From Zeaxanthinibacter enoshimensis (GTDB lineage: Bacteria; Bacteroidota; Bacteroidia; Flavobacteriales; Flavobacteriaceae), in the NCBI RefSeq assembly GCF_004362865.1, contig NZ_SNYI01000001.1, positions 1,384,105 through 1,448,104 on the forward strand: 64,000 nucleotides of DNA. Reading direction: 5' to 3'. The notes beneath the pieces are model-generated. The model saw only the letters and a program-made list of their open reading frames with translations. It was not told where the DNA came from and made no database searches. A program made the position numbers and the translations under genes. This document shows positions 10,093 through 18,630 of this stretch, piece by piece. Numbering within the stretch: the first letter of the stretch is position 1; every line of letters starts with the position of its first letter.

Positions 10093-10774
10093 CTTTAAGA
10101 AAGGAAATATCTTCAATTCCAATGCGCAGACCCTGGTAAATACCGTAAATTGTGTGGGGGTTATGGGTAAAGGGATCGCCTTGGTATACAAGCTGAGGTA
10201 CCCAGAGATGTTTGACATTTATAAAAAGTATTGCAAGGATAAGTACATCGACATCGGTAAACTCTGGATTTACAGAGGAGAGGAAGGAGCACCCTGGGTA
10301 CTTAATTTCCCAACCAAGAATCACTGGAAATTTCCAAGTAGAATAGAATATCTCGAAAAAGGCCTGGAGAAGTTTCGGAATACCTATGCCGAACAGGGCA
10401 TTACCTCCATAGCTTTCCCGTTATTGGGTGCCCATAATGGTGGGTTGGAAAAGGAAGAGGTCATGGAGGTCATGACGAGGTATTTATCTATGTGTGATAT
10501 TGAAGTAGAAATCTACGAATTTGACCCCTCTATTCCCGATGATTTATTTGAGCATTTCAAGGCCAATTGGCAGCAGCTCGACAAGGCCCAAATTAAGGTT
10601 GAGACTAAGTTGCGAATGGATAAGATTAACTTAATCACGGAGGCCTTAGAGGACACTACCATCCGGTCGATGATGGATTTAATCAAACTCAAGGGAATTG
10701 GCATTAAAACCATGGAAAAGTGTTTCTCCTTTGTAATGAAGGAAAAAAATTCTCAAACTACTTTATTTGATTAG
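10082..10774 (+). CDS. DarG-like macrodomain protein, probable antitoxin of the DarT domain
   Basis: The protein has 230 residues. The N-terminal 150 residues are a macrodomain of the DarG type: KGNIF at 7-11, then NTVNCVGVMGKGIA at 20-33, WVLNFPTK, and AFPLLGAHNGGL as the second ligand loop. DarG macrodomains remove ADP-ribose from thymidine in DNA and so reverse DarT. The C-terminal 70 residues contain LIKLKGIGIKTMEKC (about 198-212), which looks like a helix-hairpin-helix DNA-binding element rather than the usual long DarG C-terminal domain. The start overlaps the end of the DarT-bearing gene by 11 bases, the expected arrangement for a coupled toxin and antitoxin. The next gene is convergent and its stop is 6 bases away. 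Confidence 0.87.
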   Translation: MSINFKKGNIFNSNAQTLVNTVNCVGVMGKGIALVYKLRYPEMFDIYKKYCKDKYIDIGKLWIYRGEEGAPWVLNFPTKNHWKFPSRIEYLEKGLEKFRNTYAEQGITSIAFPLLGAHNGGLEKEEVMEVMTRYLSMCDIEVEIYEFDPSIPDDLFEHFKANWQQLDKAQIKVETKLRMDKINLITEALEDTTIRSMMDLIKLKGIGIKTMEKCFSFVMKEKNSQTTLFD

Positions 10775-10780
10775 TGCTAT

Positions 10781-13700
10781 TTAACGGGCAAATACTTTTT
10801 CAATTATTATATCTATTTCCTTCATAGAGATGGAGCCTTTAGTTTCACCTCCTTCTACCTTAGATGGTTTATCTTCAGTAACTATTAAGGTTCCATTTTC
10901 CCCTCCACCTTGCTCATAGGGTAGGATGTTATTCTCTATATACCATTGATATTTCTCATCCCACCTTTTTTTGTATTCCGCGTCAAAAAGCATTCCGCAA
11001 TGCTCCCAGTAGTAAATCTCACCTGTATTATCATTTTCAATGGTAAAATCAGGAAGTTTTTCTACTTCCTTAATCACAAGTTTTTTCTCGTAAAGTGGAT
11101 TCAATTTTTTATCTAATAACCTCTGATAGATAAGAAGTTCACTTTTTGATCGTAACATTTTCCCATCTGTGGCTTGTTGAATTAGGTTTTTCTCTAAATA
11201 TTCTCCTTCAATTTCTACTAATTCAGGCTTTTCAAATAAGTTGGTCATCCGTTTTAAAGCGTCAGATTTTGTTGGAGAGGCTAGTTCTTTAATGTCAAAT
11301 GAATTCCCTTGCAAAAGCAGTATTACCTTATCTTTTTGCCGGGTAAGGGCCGTATATATCATTTCCCTTGACAGTAAAAAGCAAGGATTTGGAATGACTA
11401 TAAATACCTTTCCGAATTCACTACCCTGTGCTTTATGTACAGTTAAGGCATAAGCCAGTTCTAAGGGGTTATTTCCTTCTTCTGCAAATTCATAACCTTT
11501 AAAAGTATATTTAAATCCCTTTTGAGTTGTGAATTCAATCTCAGTATTTTTAGGTCGTCCCGGAAATTTCATTTTCGAAGTTTTAAATTGCCCAATCACT
11601 GTGCCGATTTCGCCATTTGCAATATAATTTATGGAGTTGACCGATGGCCAAACAGCATTTCGTTTAGAATTGACCAGGTTAATAACTTTATCCCCGTAAA
11701 CAATTTCTTCGAGACCAATTGGTAAAGGAATTTTACTGAATTTGGTTCTTGCATATTCTACCTTGTCCTTGCGAAACTGTTTATGAATCTTTCTATTAAT
11801 TGCACGTACTCCATAAATTTTTTCTCGAACCGGAGATAGAATTTGCCAGGATTCTACTTTTTTAACTGCTTCCCTAAAATTAAAATAGCGTCCATCAGAG
11901 GATCCCAAAGACTTGTTGAAAGTTTCAACATCCTCTATTGAGGACATTTTTAATTCATCTACCAATATTGCATTAAAGAGCTTTTCGAAATCTGATTCAT
12001 TTTCCCAGTGTTCAATTCTAAGATATTCTGTATTTGGAGTATTAATGAGATGATTGATAATACTATCCGCTCCGGGTTCAAGTGGTTCCCCACTAAACCA
12101 TTCTGCAAGTTGAATGTCTTCCCTTTTTGCACCTCCTTGACGACGTTTTATATTTAGCTCTGCATAACCTCTTCCTATTCGTGGAAATTGCGATTCAATT
12201 TGATTAGGTCTCAAATGATGAATAATATCTAGAAAGGGGCGACCCGCACCTATGGGAGGAAGCTGTCTATGATCACCCACTAATATAAATCGTTTAACAC
12301 CTTTCAAACAATCTAGAGTTGTAGCTAACATTTCTTCAGTAAGCATGGAGGCTTCATCTAAAATGACAGTCTGATAGGTGCCTTCGCAATATTGCTCAGA
12401 TAATTTATATTGTTGAATTTCCCCGTTGTAGCGCCCAAAGGGAATTAGAAATTGTGCTAATGTTTTGGCAGTAACCTTAATGTTCCTTGCTACCTCTTCC
12501 ATCCGTACCCGTGCTTTTCCTGTTGGAGCTAAAAAAAGAACTCCGTTGGATTCAATTTCTTCATGACCGGCCAGAATCGTTAATAATGTAGTTTTACCGG
12601 TTCCTGCAGGACCTATAAGAACCGAGAACCGATTCTCTGCAATTTCACGAAGTGCGATCGCTTTTTCTTCTCTGGCCCTTTTCTCCTGTTCATCCGGATC
12701 ACCTTCTGTATGTTCTGCTAAGGCTTTGTTGAGTAATTCTTTCCAATTTACTTTTATGGAATGTCGTTTAGCCTGAATTCTTTCACTTACGTTTTGACTT
12801 ATGATTGTACGGGTTTCTCGGTAACGGGCAAGTTGATAGGCCACTTCCCCGTTCTTCATCTCTTCGTTTACAATGTCAAGGTCAAAGCTTTCTTCGGCAA
12901 GTTCATAATAATCACTATTAATTTCGCAGGGAGGGGTTATAGCCAGATCTCTAATTTTTTTTATCAGTTCTTTGCGAGGCAGAAGGGTGTGGCCTTGTAA
13001 TGAAGCATATTCCAATTGTTGAATTGTAAGCGCCCTAATTCTATTGAGGTCATATGGGTCTTCAAGCAATAATTGATCAGGTAATAAATTGTTCTCGGCT
13101 ACCTTTAAAAATAATCCTAAATCAATTGTATTAAGCGAAACTGGGTTTAGCGTCTGCCTTAAATCTTCGTAAATTAAATATGGGTTTCTAAGATATTCTT
13201 CATCTTTCCTATTGACCCCGATTTTCTCTCTTTCTTCTTGTACAAAAAGTGTTTTAGCTTGTTCAATACTTAGGTCAAATCGGCTTAGTAAGTGCAAGTA
13301 CTTAATTCGAACTGGTTTGGATTTTTCTTTTAAACGCTTATATAGTTTTTTAGCTATATAGGGAATTAATTCATTAATCCTATCAGATAAAATACCTTCA
13401 GGGGAGTCCAGTACTTTCTCAAATAATTTCCATGGATTTTCATTTTCATCCTTAAGCTTATTTATGATTTCTGCTGCTACAAAATGTCCTTTTTCAATTC
13501 CAAATGCGCATAAAGCAGCTCCCATTCCGGGATAATGACCTCGGAGTTTTTCCAACTTCGCAATTTCATCATGTATCCATTTAATAGAAAAGGAATTATT
13601 TTCACCAATGCCTAATTCCTGAGCTTTCTCCAAAGATTTAACACAATCTAACAGCACTCGTATAGCACTATCATTGCTAACATGTTCTGAAGCATATGAA

Positions 13701-14527
13701 AATTCAAACTGCTTATCACCAGGCACAATAACGACTAAGTCGGCAACATCGAAACTCGGATTTTCCTTTTGGTAATTGATGGCTTCGTGATACGGTAGCA
13801 AGAAGCCGTCTTTATGGTGCTCTCTGATGGAATGCATTATCATATGCTCCCAATATGAAGCACCGAAGCGTTTGTTGCTGCCTTCGTATTGTCCGGAGGG
13901 TATTATTTTATTGATTCTACCCACTCCCGCTAATACCCTTCCTGACTCTTCCACAAACGGCATTTGTTTGGTATAGAAAAACACCAAGGAGGTATCCTCT
14001 TCGAGATGCTCAAAAAAGCAATTAAGTAAAGCTCTTTGATTTTCAGTTTCCTGCACCCAATTGTCGTTGCCATTCTTAGCCCAACTCAGTCTGGGTTCTC
14101 TATTCAGATCAAAGTTTAAATCAAATACCTCCGCCTTTTCCATTGCGTTTCCTTTAAGGAGCCAATGGTAAGGTACAGCAGCGCCCGAATAAGCTGGGAA
14201 ATTTACGGTAGTTGGTTTGAGGTGTCCATGTGATTCTGGAGAACTTTTTGCATAAGGATGCTTTAAAGTTCTTGTAAAAGAGAAGGGAGCCATGAATGTA
14301 GCACGCTCCCCAATGCAAACTGGAAAATTCTCCTCCTCTAAATTTTCAATTGATTTTCCAGCTAGAAGCTGTTCTTTTTCATCATCTCTGTTTAGTGCAC
14401 AATTTTTTAGAACCAAACAGGCACCGTTGGCTTGTGGGTTATTGCAAATTGTCCCATTCCACTTGTTGTCATGCCAAGGAACTCGAATGGAAAGATGTTT
14501 TAAGGGGTAACGTGGATTATGCGTCAT
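10781..14527 (-). CDS. RecD-like SF1 helicase with C-terminal nuclease-like domain
   Basis: I place the start at 14527, where the protein begins MTHNPRYPLKHLSIRVPWHD; an in-frame ATG at 14608 adds 27 residues that look non-conserved. Counting from 14608, Walker A is GPAGTGKT at 666-673, Walker B is LDEASM at 750-755, followed by VGDHRQLPPIG. A VHKAQGSEF motif and YTALTRQ further on are typical of the RecD/UvrD_C_2 C-terminal helicase domain. The last 130 residues carry RSKSE, LPDFTI and YYWEHCGM, a pattern I associate with PD-(D/E)XK-type nucleases fused to helicases; this part is inferred. The first 600 residues hold no domain I recognise. The gene converges on the macrodomain gene, so it is not in the same transcript. 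Confidence 0.82.
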   Translation of the reverse strand: MTHNPRYPLKHLSIRVPWHDNKWNGTICNNPQANGACLVLKNCALNRDDEKEQLLAGKSIENLEEENFPVCIGERATFMAPFSFTRTLKHPYAKSSPESHGHLKPTTVNFPAYSGAAVPYHWLLKGNAMEKAEVFDLNFDLNREPRLSWAKNGNDNWVQETENQRALLNCFFEHLEEDTSLVFFYTKQMPFVEESGRVLAGVGRINKIIPSGQYEGSNKRFGASYWEHMIMHSIREHHKDGFLLPYHEAINYQKENPSFDVADLVVIVPGDKQFEFSYASEHVSNDSAIRVLLDCVKSLEKAQELGIGENNSFSIKWIHDEIAKLEKLRGHYPGMGAALCAFGIEKGHFVAAEIINKLKDENENPWKLFEKVLDSPEGILSDRINELIPYIAKKLYKRLKEKSKPVRIKYLHLLSRFDLSIEQAKTLFVQEEREKIGVNRKDEEYLRNPYLIYEDLRQTLNPVSLNTIDLGLFLKVAENNLLPDQLLLEDPYDLNRIRALTIQQLEYASLQGHTLLPRKELIKKIRDLAITPPCEINSDYYELAEESFDLDIVNEEMKNGEVAYQLARYRETRTIISQNVSERIQAKRHSIKVNWKELLNKALAEHTEGDPDEQEKRAREEKAIALREIAENRFSVLIGPAGTGKTTLLTILAGHEEIESNGVLFLAPTGKARVRMEEVARNIKVTAKTLAQFLIPFGRYNGEIQQYKLSEQYCEGTYQTVILDEASMLTEEMLATTLDCLKGVKRFILVGDHRQLPPIGAGRPFLDIIHHLRPNQIESQFPRIGRGYAELNIKRRQGGAKREDIQLAEWFSGEPLEPGADSIINHLINTPNTEYLRIEHWENESDFEKLFNAILVDELKMSSIEDVETFNKSLGSSDGRYFNFREAVKKVESWQILSPVREKIYGVRAINRKIHKQFRKDKVEYARTKFSKIPLPIGLEEIVYGDKVINLVNSKRNAVWPSVNSINYIANGEIGTVIGQFKTSKMKFPGRPKNTEIEFTTQKGFKYTFKGYEFAEEGNNPLELAYALTVHKAQGSEFGKVFIVIPNPCFLLSREMIYTALTRQKDKVILLLQGNSFDIKELASPTKSDALKRMTNLFEKPELVEIEGEYLEKNLIQQATDGKMLRSKSELLIYQRLLDKKLNPLYEKKLVIKEVEKLPDFTIENDNTGEIYYWEHCGMLFDAEYKKRWDEKYQWYIENNILPYEQGGGENGTLIVTEDKPSKVEGGETKGSISMKEIDIIIEKVFAR

Positions 14528-14608
14528 AATGAAAGATATATTTTGAAAGGGATCTTCGGAGAGCGATAAGTTATATAATACTTTTAAAAAAGATATTGAC
14601 CAACACAT

Positions 14609-15019
14609 GGGATGAGTGGTATAACCTTTTTCGAACTATTTAATTTACTTAGGAATTTAAATGGGGAGTTAAAATAGCGAAAAAAAACTCAAGTATGGAT
14701 TTTGTGAAAAGTTATCTTCTATAAGTTATATGACTAACATTAGTTTCTAATCATTACCATATCCCAAAAACGCCCCATCCGGATCCTTCCCAATAGCAAA
14801 TAGTAGCCCGGCGGTTTCACACAACCCGTGGCGTGAATGCCGTTTTAATGTCGGTCTTTGATTTTAGGAACTCTACCTCGGAATAATGAAAGGTGGGGTA
14901 ATTCTCTTCGGATTGCGTAATCAACCCTGTGGGCGGAACGCTTTTCTATTGAATCCTGGGATTGGTGTTAGGGAGTGAGAGAAGAATACCAAGATTCTGT
15001 AGTCGCACAATAAGTTGAA
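14609..15019. other. Gene-free gap with a possible decayed gene fragment
   Basis: No intact gene is seen. The first 150 bases are AT-rich. From about 14,755 to 14,945 the composition is richer in G and C, and two reading frames on the minus strand carry protein-like text without a start codon (ENYPTFHYSEVEFLKSK in one frame, LLFAIGKDPDGAFLGYGND in another), as expected for a fragment broken by a frameshift. The original family is not recognised. Confidence 0.3.
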
Positions 15020-17392
15020 TCAGGATTCAAGTTTTTTTATACCTAGAGACAGAAGATATAGGTAGGTTTGATCATAGAATCTAATTGGCCGAGTATTATC
15101 AATAGTTGAGCCTTCAGGGATATAGAGAACCATTCCCTGCCTCGCTCGTGTTAATAGTACTCGATAAGTATTTAGAAGATATTTTTTATCGTTTACTTTT
15201 TTCATTTGCCTCCAGGCTGTGCCGCTAAATTTTTGATACACCCATTTCCCCTGATCTTTATATAAATCAGCCCCCCATGTTACAATGCTCCAGTCTATCT
15301 CTAACCCTTGAATATCGAATTCAGTGGCGACCTCTTCAAGGAAGTATGAAGATCTAATATCCTCTTGTTCATTTAAAAACCAATTTGGGGCATCCACTTT
15401 GTTCTTAACATCAATGCCTATTGCCCTTAATCGTCGAGCTCCCGATGATGCGAGAAGTCCATAGCGTTCTGTGCCCTTGGATTTTCCTCTTATCCATTCT
15501 TTTGCGCTACCTAGATCGCGTGTTAAGTAAATAGGATATTGATCTTTAATTTCTTGATAGAGCTTCTTACTTTGAGCTATTTCTAGATCTAATAAGGCTT
15601 CAATAAATGCTGATAATTTCTCAGAACGAAAAGATCGAATTGATACCGCCAGGTGTAAGTCGGTTTTTGGTTTCGCGGTTTCTTTGAGCCATTGTTTTAG
15701 AACGGCATCTTGAAGATAGTTTTTATTTTCTATGATTTTTTCAGAATAATAAACATTCCAATCAGGGAATTTCAATCTAAGAGCATTAATCCATTCTTCG
15801 AGACCTGCTTCCCCGGTGTTGATCTCTTGTCCGCCTCCTATAAGGCAGATGATGTTGCACCAAGATTCATGGCGATCCATGACATCAATTAAAAATTCTG
15901 GTTCCGATTGGTCGAAATTATCTATTCCTTTTTTCCGCTTCATGAATGAAGCAGCTTGATCCTTATTCCAGGCTCTTTGAGCTTCATCAAAGACCACAAC
16001 CCTCTCAGTGGGTGCTAATGGTTGTTTTAGGTATTCATCTCGGAAATGATGAATATTCTGAATGAAAGCATTGGTTTTTCTACTTGTATCTTTTTTGGAA
16101 ATACGGTTCCCAGAATACTTTGATGTTTCTACTACATCCCTAGCCAAGGCCTCTCGGAGGACTTGTACCAGGGGACCGTTTCCTGAAAGAAAAACAGCAT
16201 GCTCTTCTTCATCAATTTTCATTCGCTCGTTAGCGATATTCAATCCTGCTAAAGTTTTACCTGCACCAGGAACTCCTGTGACAAAGCAAATCGACTTACT
16301 CCCACTGCATTTGCTATTTACTATGATGCTGTTTAAGCAGTTTGCGGTTTTAGTGAGATTGATGGCTCCGGCATCGGACCTTGAAATTTCCTGCACCTTA
16401 TGGCCCTTATATAAAGCCTGTGCTGCTTCTACTATAGTAGGTGTAGGCTTATATATTGCTTGTTCCCAATCCCAACCATTCAATATTATTCCATTGCTTT
16501 GATTAAGAACTTCCTGAAGATGTTTCCGAAGAGATGTAGAATTTGTACATATAGGATGCTCTAACTTCTCTGCTAATTTATAAGATTGTGTAAAATTGTT
16601 TTCAGCTTTGGTAGAAATAAGGACAGGCATTAATCGAGCATGATGGCTTCCTTGGTGAAAATTTTTCAAATCTAAAGCATAATCAATTACTTGATTTTTA
16701 GCATGTTGCTTAAATAGTGAATCGCCAACTTTGAATTCAAGAACAAAAATAAGCTCGTTAATAATAAGGATGTTATCCACTCGTTTCCCCATTCGGGGTA
16801 TGGCAAATTCGAAGAATAAAAATCCCTCTAATCCAATAAGAGCCTGCTTTAGAATATCAATTTGCTGTTGCCATGCATTTCTCTGTTGGTCAATTAGCTG
16901 AGTGTTATTATGAAGACTCACCAATCGTCCAAGAATCCGTTCTTTATGGTCCGACAAAAATCCTGAAATGGTATTAGAATAATATGAACGGGTACTCTGC
17001 CTATTTTGATTTATCAGTTTCTGGGCAATAGTTATATCCGCTTCTGCAAGTTGATAATCGAGGAGATTTTCAAGTTGAACCCATTTTAATTCCTCATGTT
17101 CTTTATTAACTATATCTCCATCTATATCAGTTATCAAATACGAAAGAAGCCGAATTGTTTTCTCAGGATATTCATGAACATGTTCAGAAAAGAAAGATTG
17201 AATTGTTACACGCACATCTAACTCTTCCTGTAACTCTCTAATCAGTGTATCTTCAGCGGATTCACCTCTTTGAACTTTACCGCCTGGAAATTCCCAGAGG
17301 CCACCTAGGTGCTTGTGTATATTTCTTTTAGCGATTAAGACTTTTTTCCCCCGGATTATAATACCCGCTGAAACGTTTATAATTGGATTCAA
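15020..17392 (-). CDS. Fusion of NUDIX hydrolase, PD-(D/E)XK-like nuclease and DUF2075 helicase/ATPase
   Basis: The protein has 790 residues and starts directly with the NUDIX fold. Residues 1-130 are a MutT-like NUDIX domain with a complete NUDIX box: G38, E44, R52-E53-L54 and E56-E57. Residues of about 190-250 have the pattern E195, RVD at 204-206 and EFK at 219-221, which fits a PD-(D/E)XK nuclease core. Walker A is GVPGAGKT at 373-380, followed by a VVVFDEAQRAW Walker B, and the C-terminal half matches DUF2075 helicase-like ATPases, ending with a YRVLLTRARQGM motif. NUDIX enzymes hydrolyse nucleoside diphosphates linked to another group, such as NTPs, ADP-ribose or NAD+. The union of a nucleotide hydrolase, a nuclease and a motor ATPase suggests defence, but that is inference. 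It stands alone with gaps of about 200 bases upstream and 410 downstream. Confidence 0.83.
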   Translation of the reverse strand: MNPIINVSAGIIIRGKKVLIAKRNIHKHLGGLWEFPGGKVQRGESAEDTLIRELQEELDVRVTIQSFFSEHVHEYPEKTIRLLSYLITDIDGDIVNKEHEELKWVQLENLLDYQLAEADITIAQKLINQNRQSTRSYYSNTISGFLSDHKERILGRLVSLHNNTQLIDQQRNAWQQQIDILKQALIGLEGFLFFEFAIPRMGKRVDNILIINELIFVLEFKVGDSLFKQHAKNQVIDYALDLKNFHQGSHHARLMPVLISTKAENNFTQSYKLAEKLEHPICTNSTSLRKHLQEVLNQSNGIILNGWDWEQAIYKPTPTIVEAAQALYKGHKVQEISRSDAGAINLTKTANCLNSIIVNSKCSGSKSICFVTGVPGAGKTLAGLNIANERMKIDEEEHAVFLSGNGPLVQVLREALARDVVETSKYSGNRISKKDTSRKTNAFIQNIHHFRDEYLKQPLAPTERVVVFDEAQRAWNKDQAASFMKRKKGIDNFDQSEPEFLIDVMDRHESWCNIICLIGGGQEINTGEAGLEEWINALRLKFPDWNVYYSEKIIENKNYLQDAVLKQWLKETAKPKTDLHLAVSIRSFRSEKLSAFIEALLDLEIAQSKKLYQEIKDQYPIYLTRDLGSAKEWIRGKSKGTERYGLLASSGARRLRAIGIDVKNKVDAPNWFLNEQEDIRSSYFLEEVATEFDIQGLEIDWSIVTWGADLYKDQGKWVYQKFSGTAWRQMKKVNDKKYLLNTYRVLLTRARQGMVLYIPEGSTIDNTRPIRFYDQTYLYLLSLGIKKLES

Positions 17393-17594
17393 AATATGTG
17401 GAAATGCTTTTATACGGTTAAAGTCAACATGTTTATATAGAGGGGATGAGAATTTATACAGATATACTTCAATTAGAATTCACTCCTCATAACAAGAATA
17501 TTGTATGAATATTGGAAAGGTGAAAATATAAGCAGAGGCTAAATAAATATCTTAAGTTTCCTAATGCATATTAGAGGATTAATTATATCAGAAT

Positions 17595-18188
17595 TTAACC
17601 TCTGGTTTTGGTTTTTAAGTATTCAATTATTTCTGTTCGATCTAATTGTTCTGCCAATTCCAAAAAGTTTTGTCCATTTTTATTTTTACTATATAATCTA
17701 GGAAGTAATAATCCTCCTTTGGCAACATCCAGTTCGTAGAGTTCTTTAAATTCAATGAAATTATTACACATTATGGCGTTGAACATATGATCATTTACAA
17801 AACAGCCAGTTTGCATTTTCCAAATATCGCCCGAATAATAATCATTTTCATAGGCTTGAACCTCGGAACCAGTTTTGCCTCCATAGCTTTGAATCAAGTC
17901 TTCCATTTCCTTCCTCACGCTGTAATCCAGGGGTGTTTTTTCTTTCTCGTTAAGGTCATTTATAATCCGATCCCACTTGAAACCATCTATTTTATTAGAA
18001 TTTAATTCATCAGCCTTAAGTAACTTCTCTACCAAACTCAATAAATTTCTTCTTACTGCTAAATGAATAAGGTTATTACCATAATCATCTGTAAAATCAA
18101 AAAGTATATCCCATTCCTTGACTTGATTAAAAATGGCTTCTTCATCTTCGGTTTCTAGAAGTTCAATTATTTTAATGTTGTAGTCCAT
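17595..18188 (-). CDS. Ankyrin repeat protein
   Basis: The protein has 197 residues. Two regions read as ankyrin repeats: NNLIHLAVRRNLLSLVEKLL in the first half and GQNFLELAEQLDRTEIIEYL at the C-terminus; a weaker unit contains KTPLDYSV. There is no signal peptide, so it is probably cytoplasmic. Ankyrin repeats bind proteins. It lies 76 bases downstream of the HIT gene on the same strand and may be transcribed with the HNH and HIT genes. The function is unknown. Confidence 0.7.
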   Translation of the reverse strand: MDYNIKIIELLETEDEEAIFNQVKEWDILFDFTDDYGNNLIHLAVRRNLLSLVEKLLKADELNSNKIDGFKWDRIINDLNEKEKTPLDYSVRKEMEDLIQSYGGKTGSEVQAYENDYYSGDIWKMQTGCFVNDHMFNAIMCNNFIEFKELYELDVAKGGLLLPRLYSKNKNGQNFLELAEQLDRTEIIEYLKTKTRG

Positions 18189-18264
18189 TTTTTAAATATG
18201 GCTTTTTGAATGAGATTGTCATTTTTACGATATAATTATATGGTCAAATTATTTGTTTTTAATT

Positions 18265-18630
18265 TCAATAATATCCTTTTCCTCTTATACAATGTCTTAT
18301 ACCGCCTCGCGGGTTATCCATATCTCCTCTATATCTTGGAATTACATGACAATGGAAATGCATTACAGTTTGACCGGCTGCTTCACCGCAATTCATTCCA
18401 ATATTGTACCCATCAGGTTCCTTTCCCTCCTCAATAATATCTTTTGCTATCTCCACTAAGGAAGTTAATTCTTTTTGTTCTTCTTTATTCAGAGCGAAAT
18501 AATCGACTTTTTCTTTATTGGAAATGATAAGAATATGCCCTGGAGAGACCGGATATGAATCATAAATCAAAAAGAAGTGATGTCCTTTATAAAGAATTTT
18601 ATGATCAGGTATGTTTGAAAATACGCTCAT
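18265..18630 (-). CDS. HIT family nucleotide hydrolase
   Basis: The protein has 121 residues, the usual length for HIT proteins. The histidine triad is present as HFHCHV, followed by IPRYRGD, with an upstream GHILIIS segment and a YNIGMNCGEAAGQT glycine-rich loop. HIT enzymes hydrolyse or transfer nucleotides from dinucleotides and nucleoside phosphoramidates. The ATG shares one base with the stop codon of the HNH gene (TAATG), so the two proteins are probably made together in a fixed ratio. The substrate cannot be told from sequence. Confidence 0.88.
   Translation of the reverse strand: MSVFSNIPDHKILYKGHHFFLIYDSYPVSPGHILIISNKEKVDYFALNKEEQKELTSLVEIAKDIIEEGKEPDGYNIGMNCGEAAGQTVMHFHCHVIPRYRGDMDNPRGGIRHCIRGKGYY

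Noticed and set aside
14528..14608. Upstream ATG at 14608 as the start of the RecD-like helicase
   Set aside because: The 27 extra residues look unlike coding sequence, whereas MTHNPRYPLKHLSIRVPWHD reads as a natural protein start.
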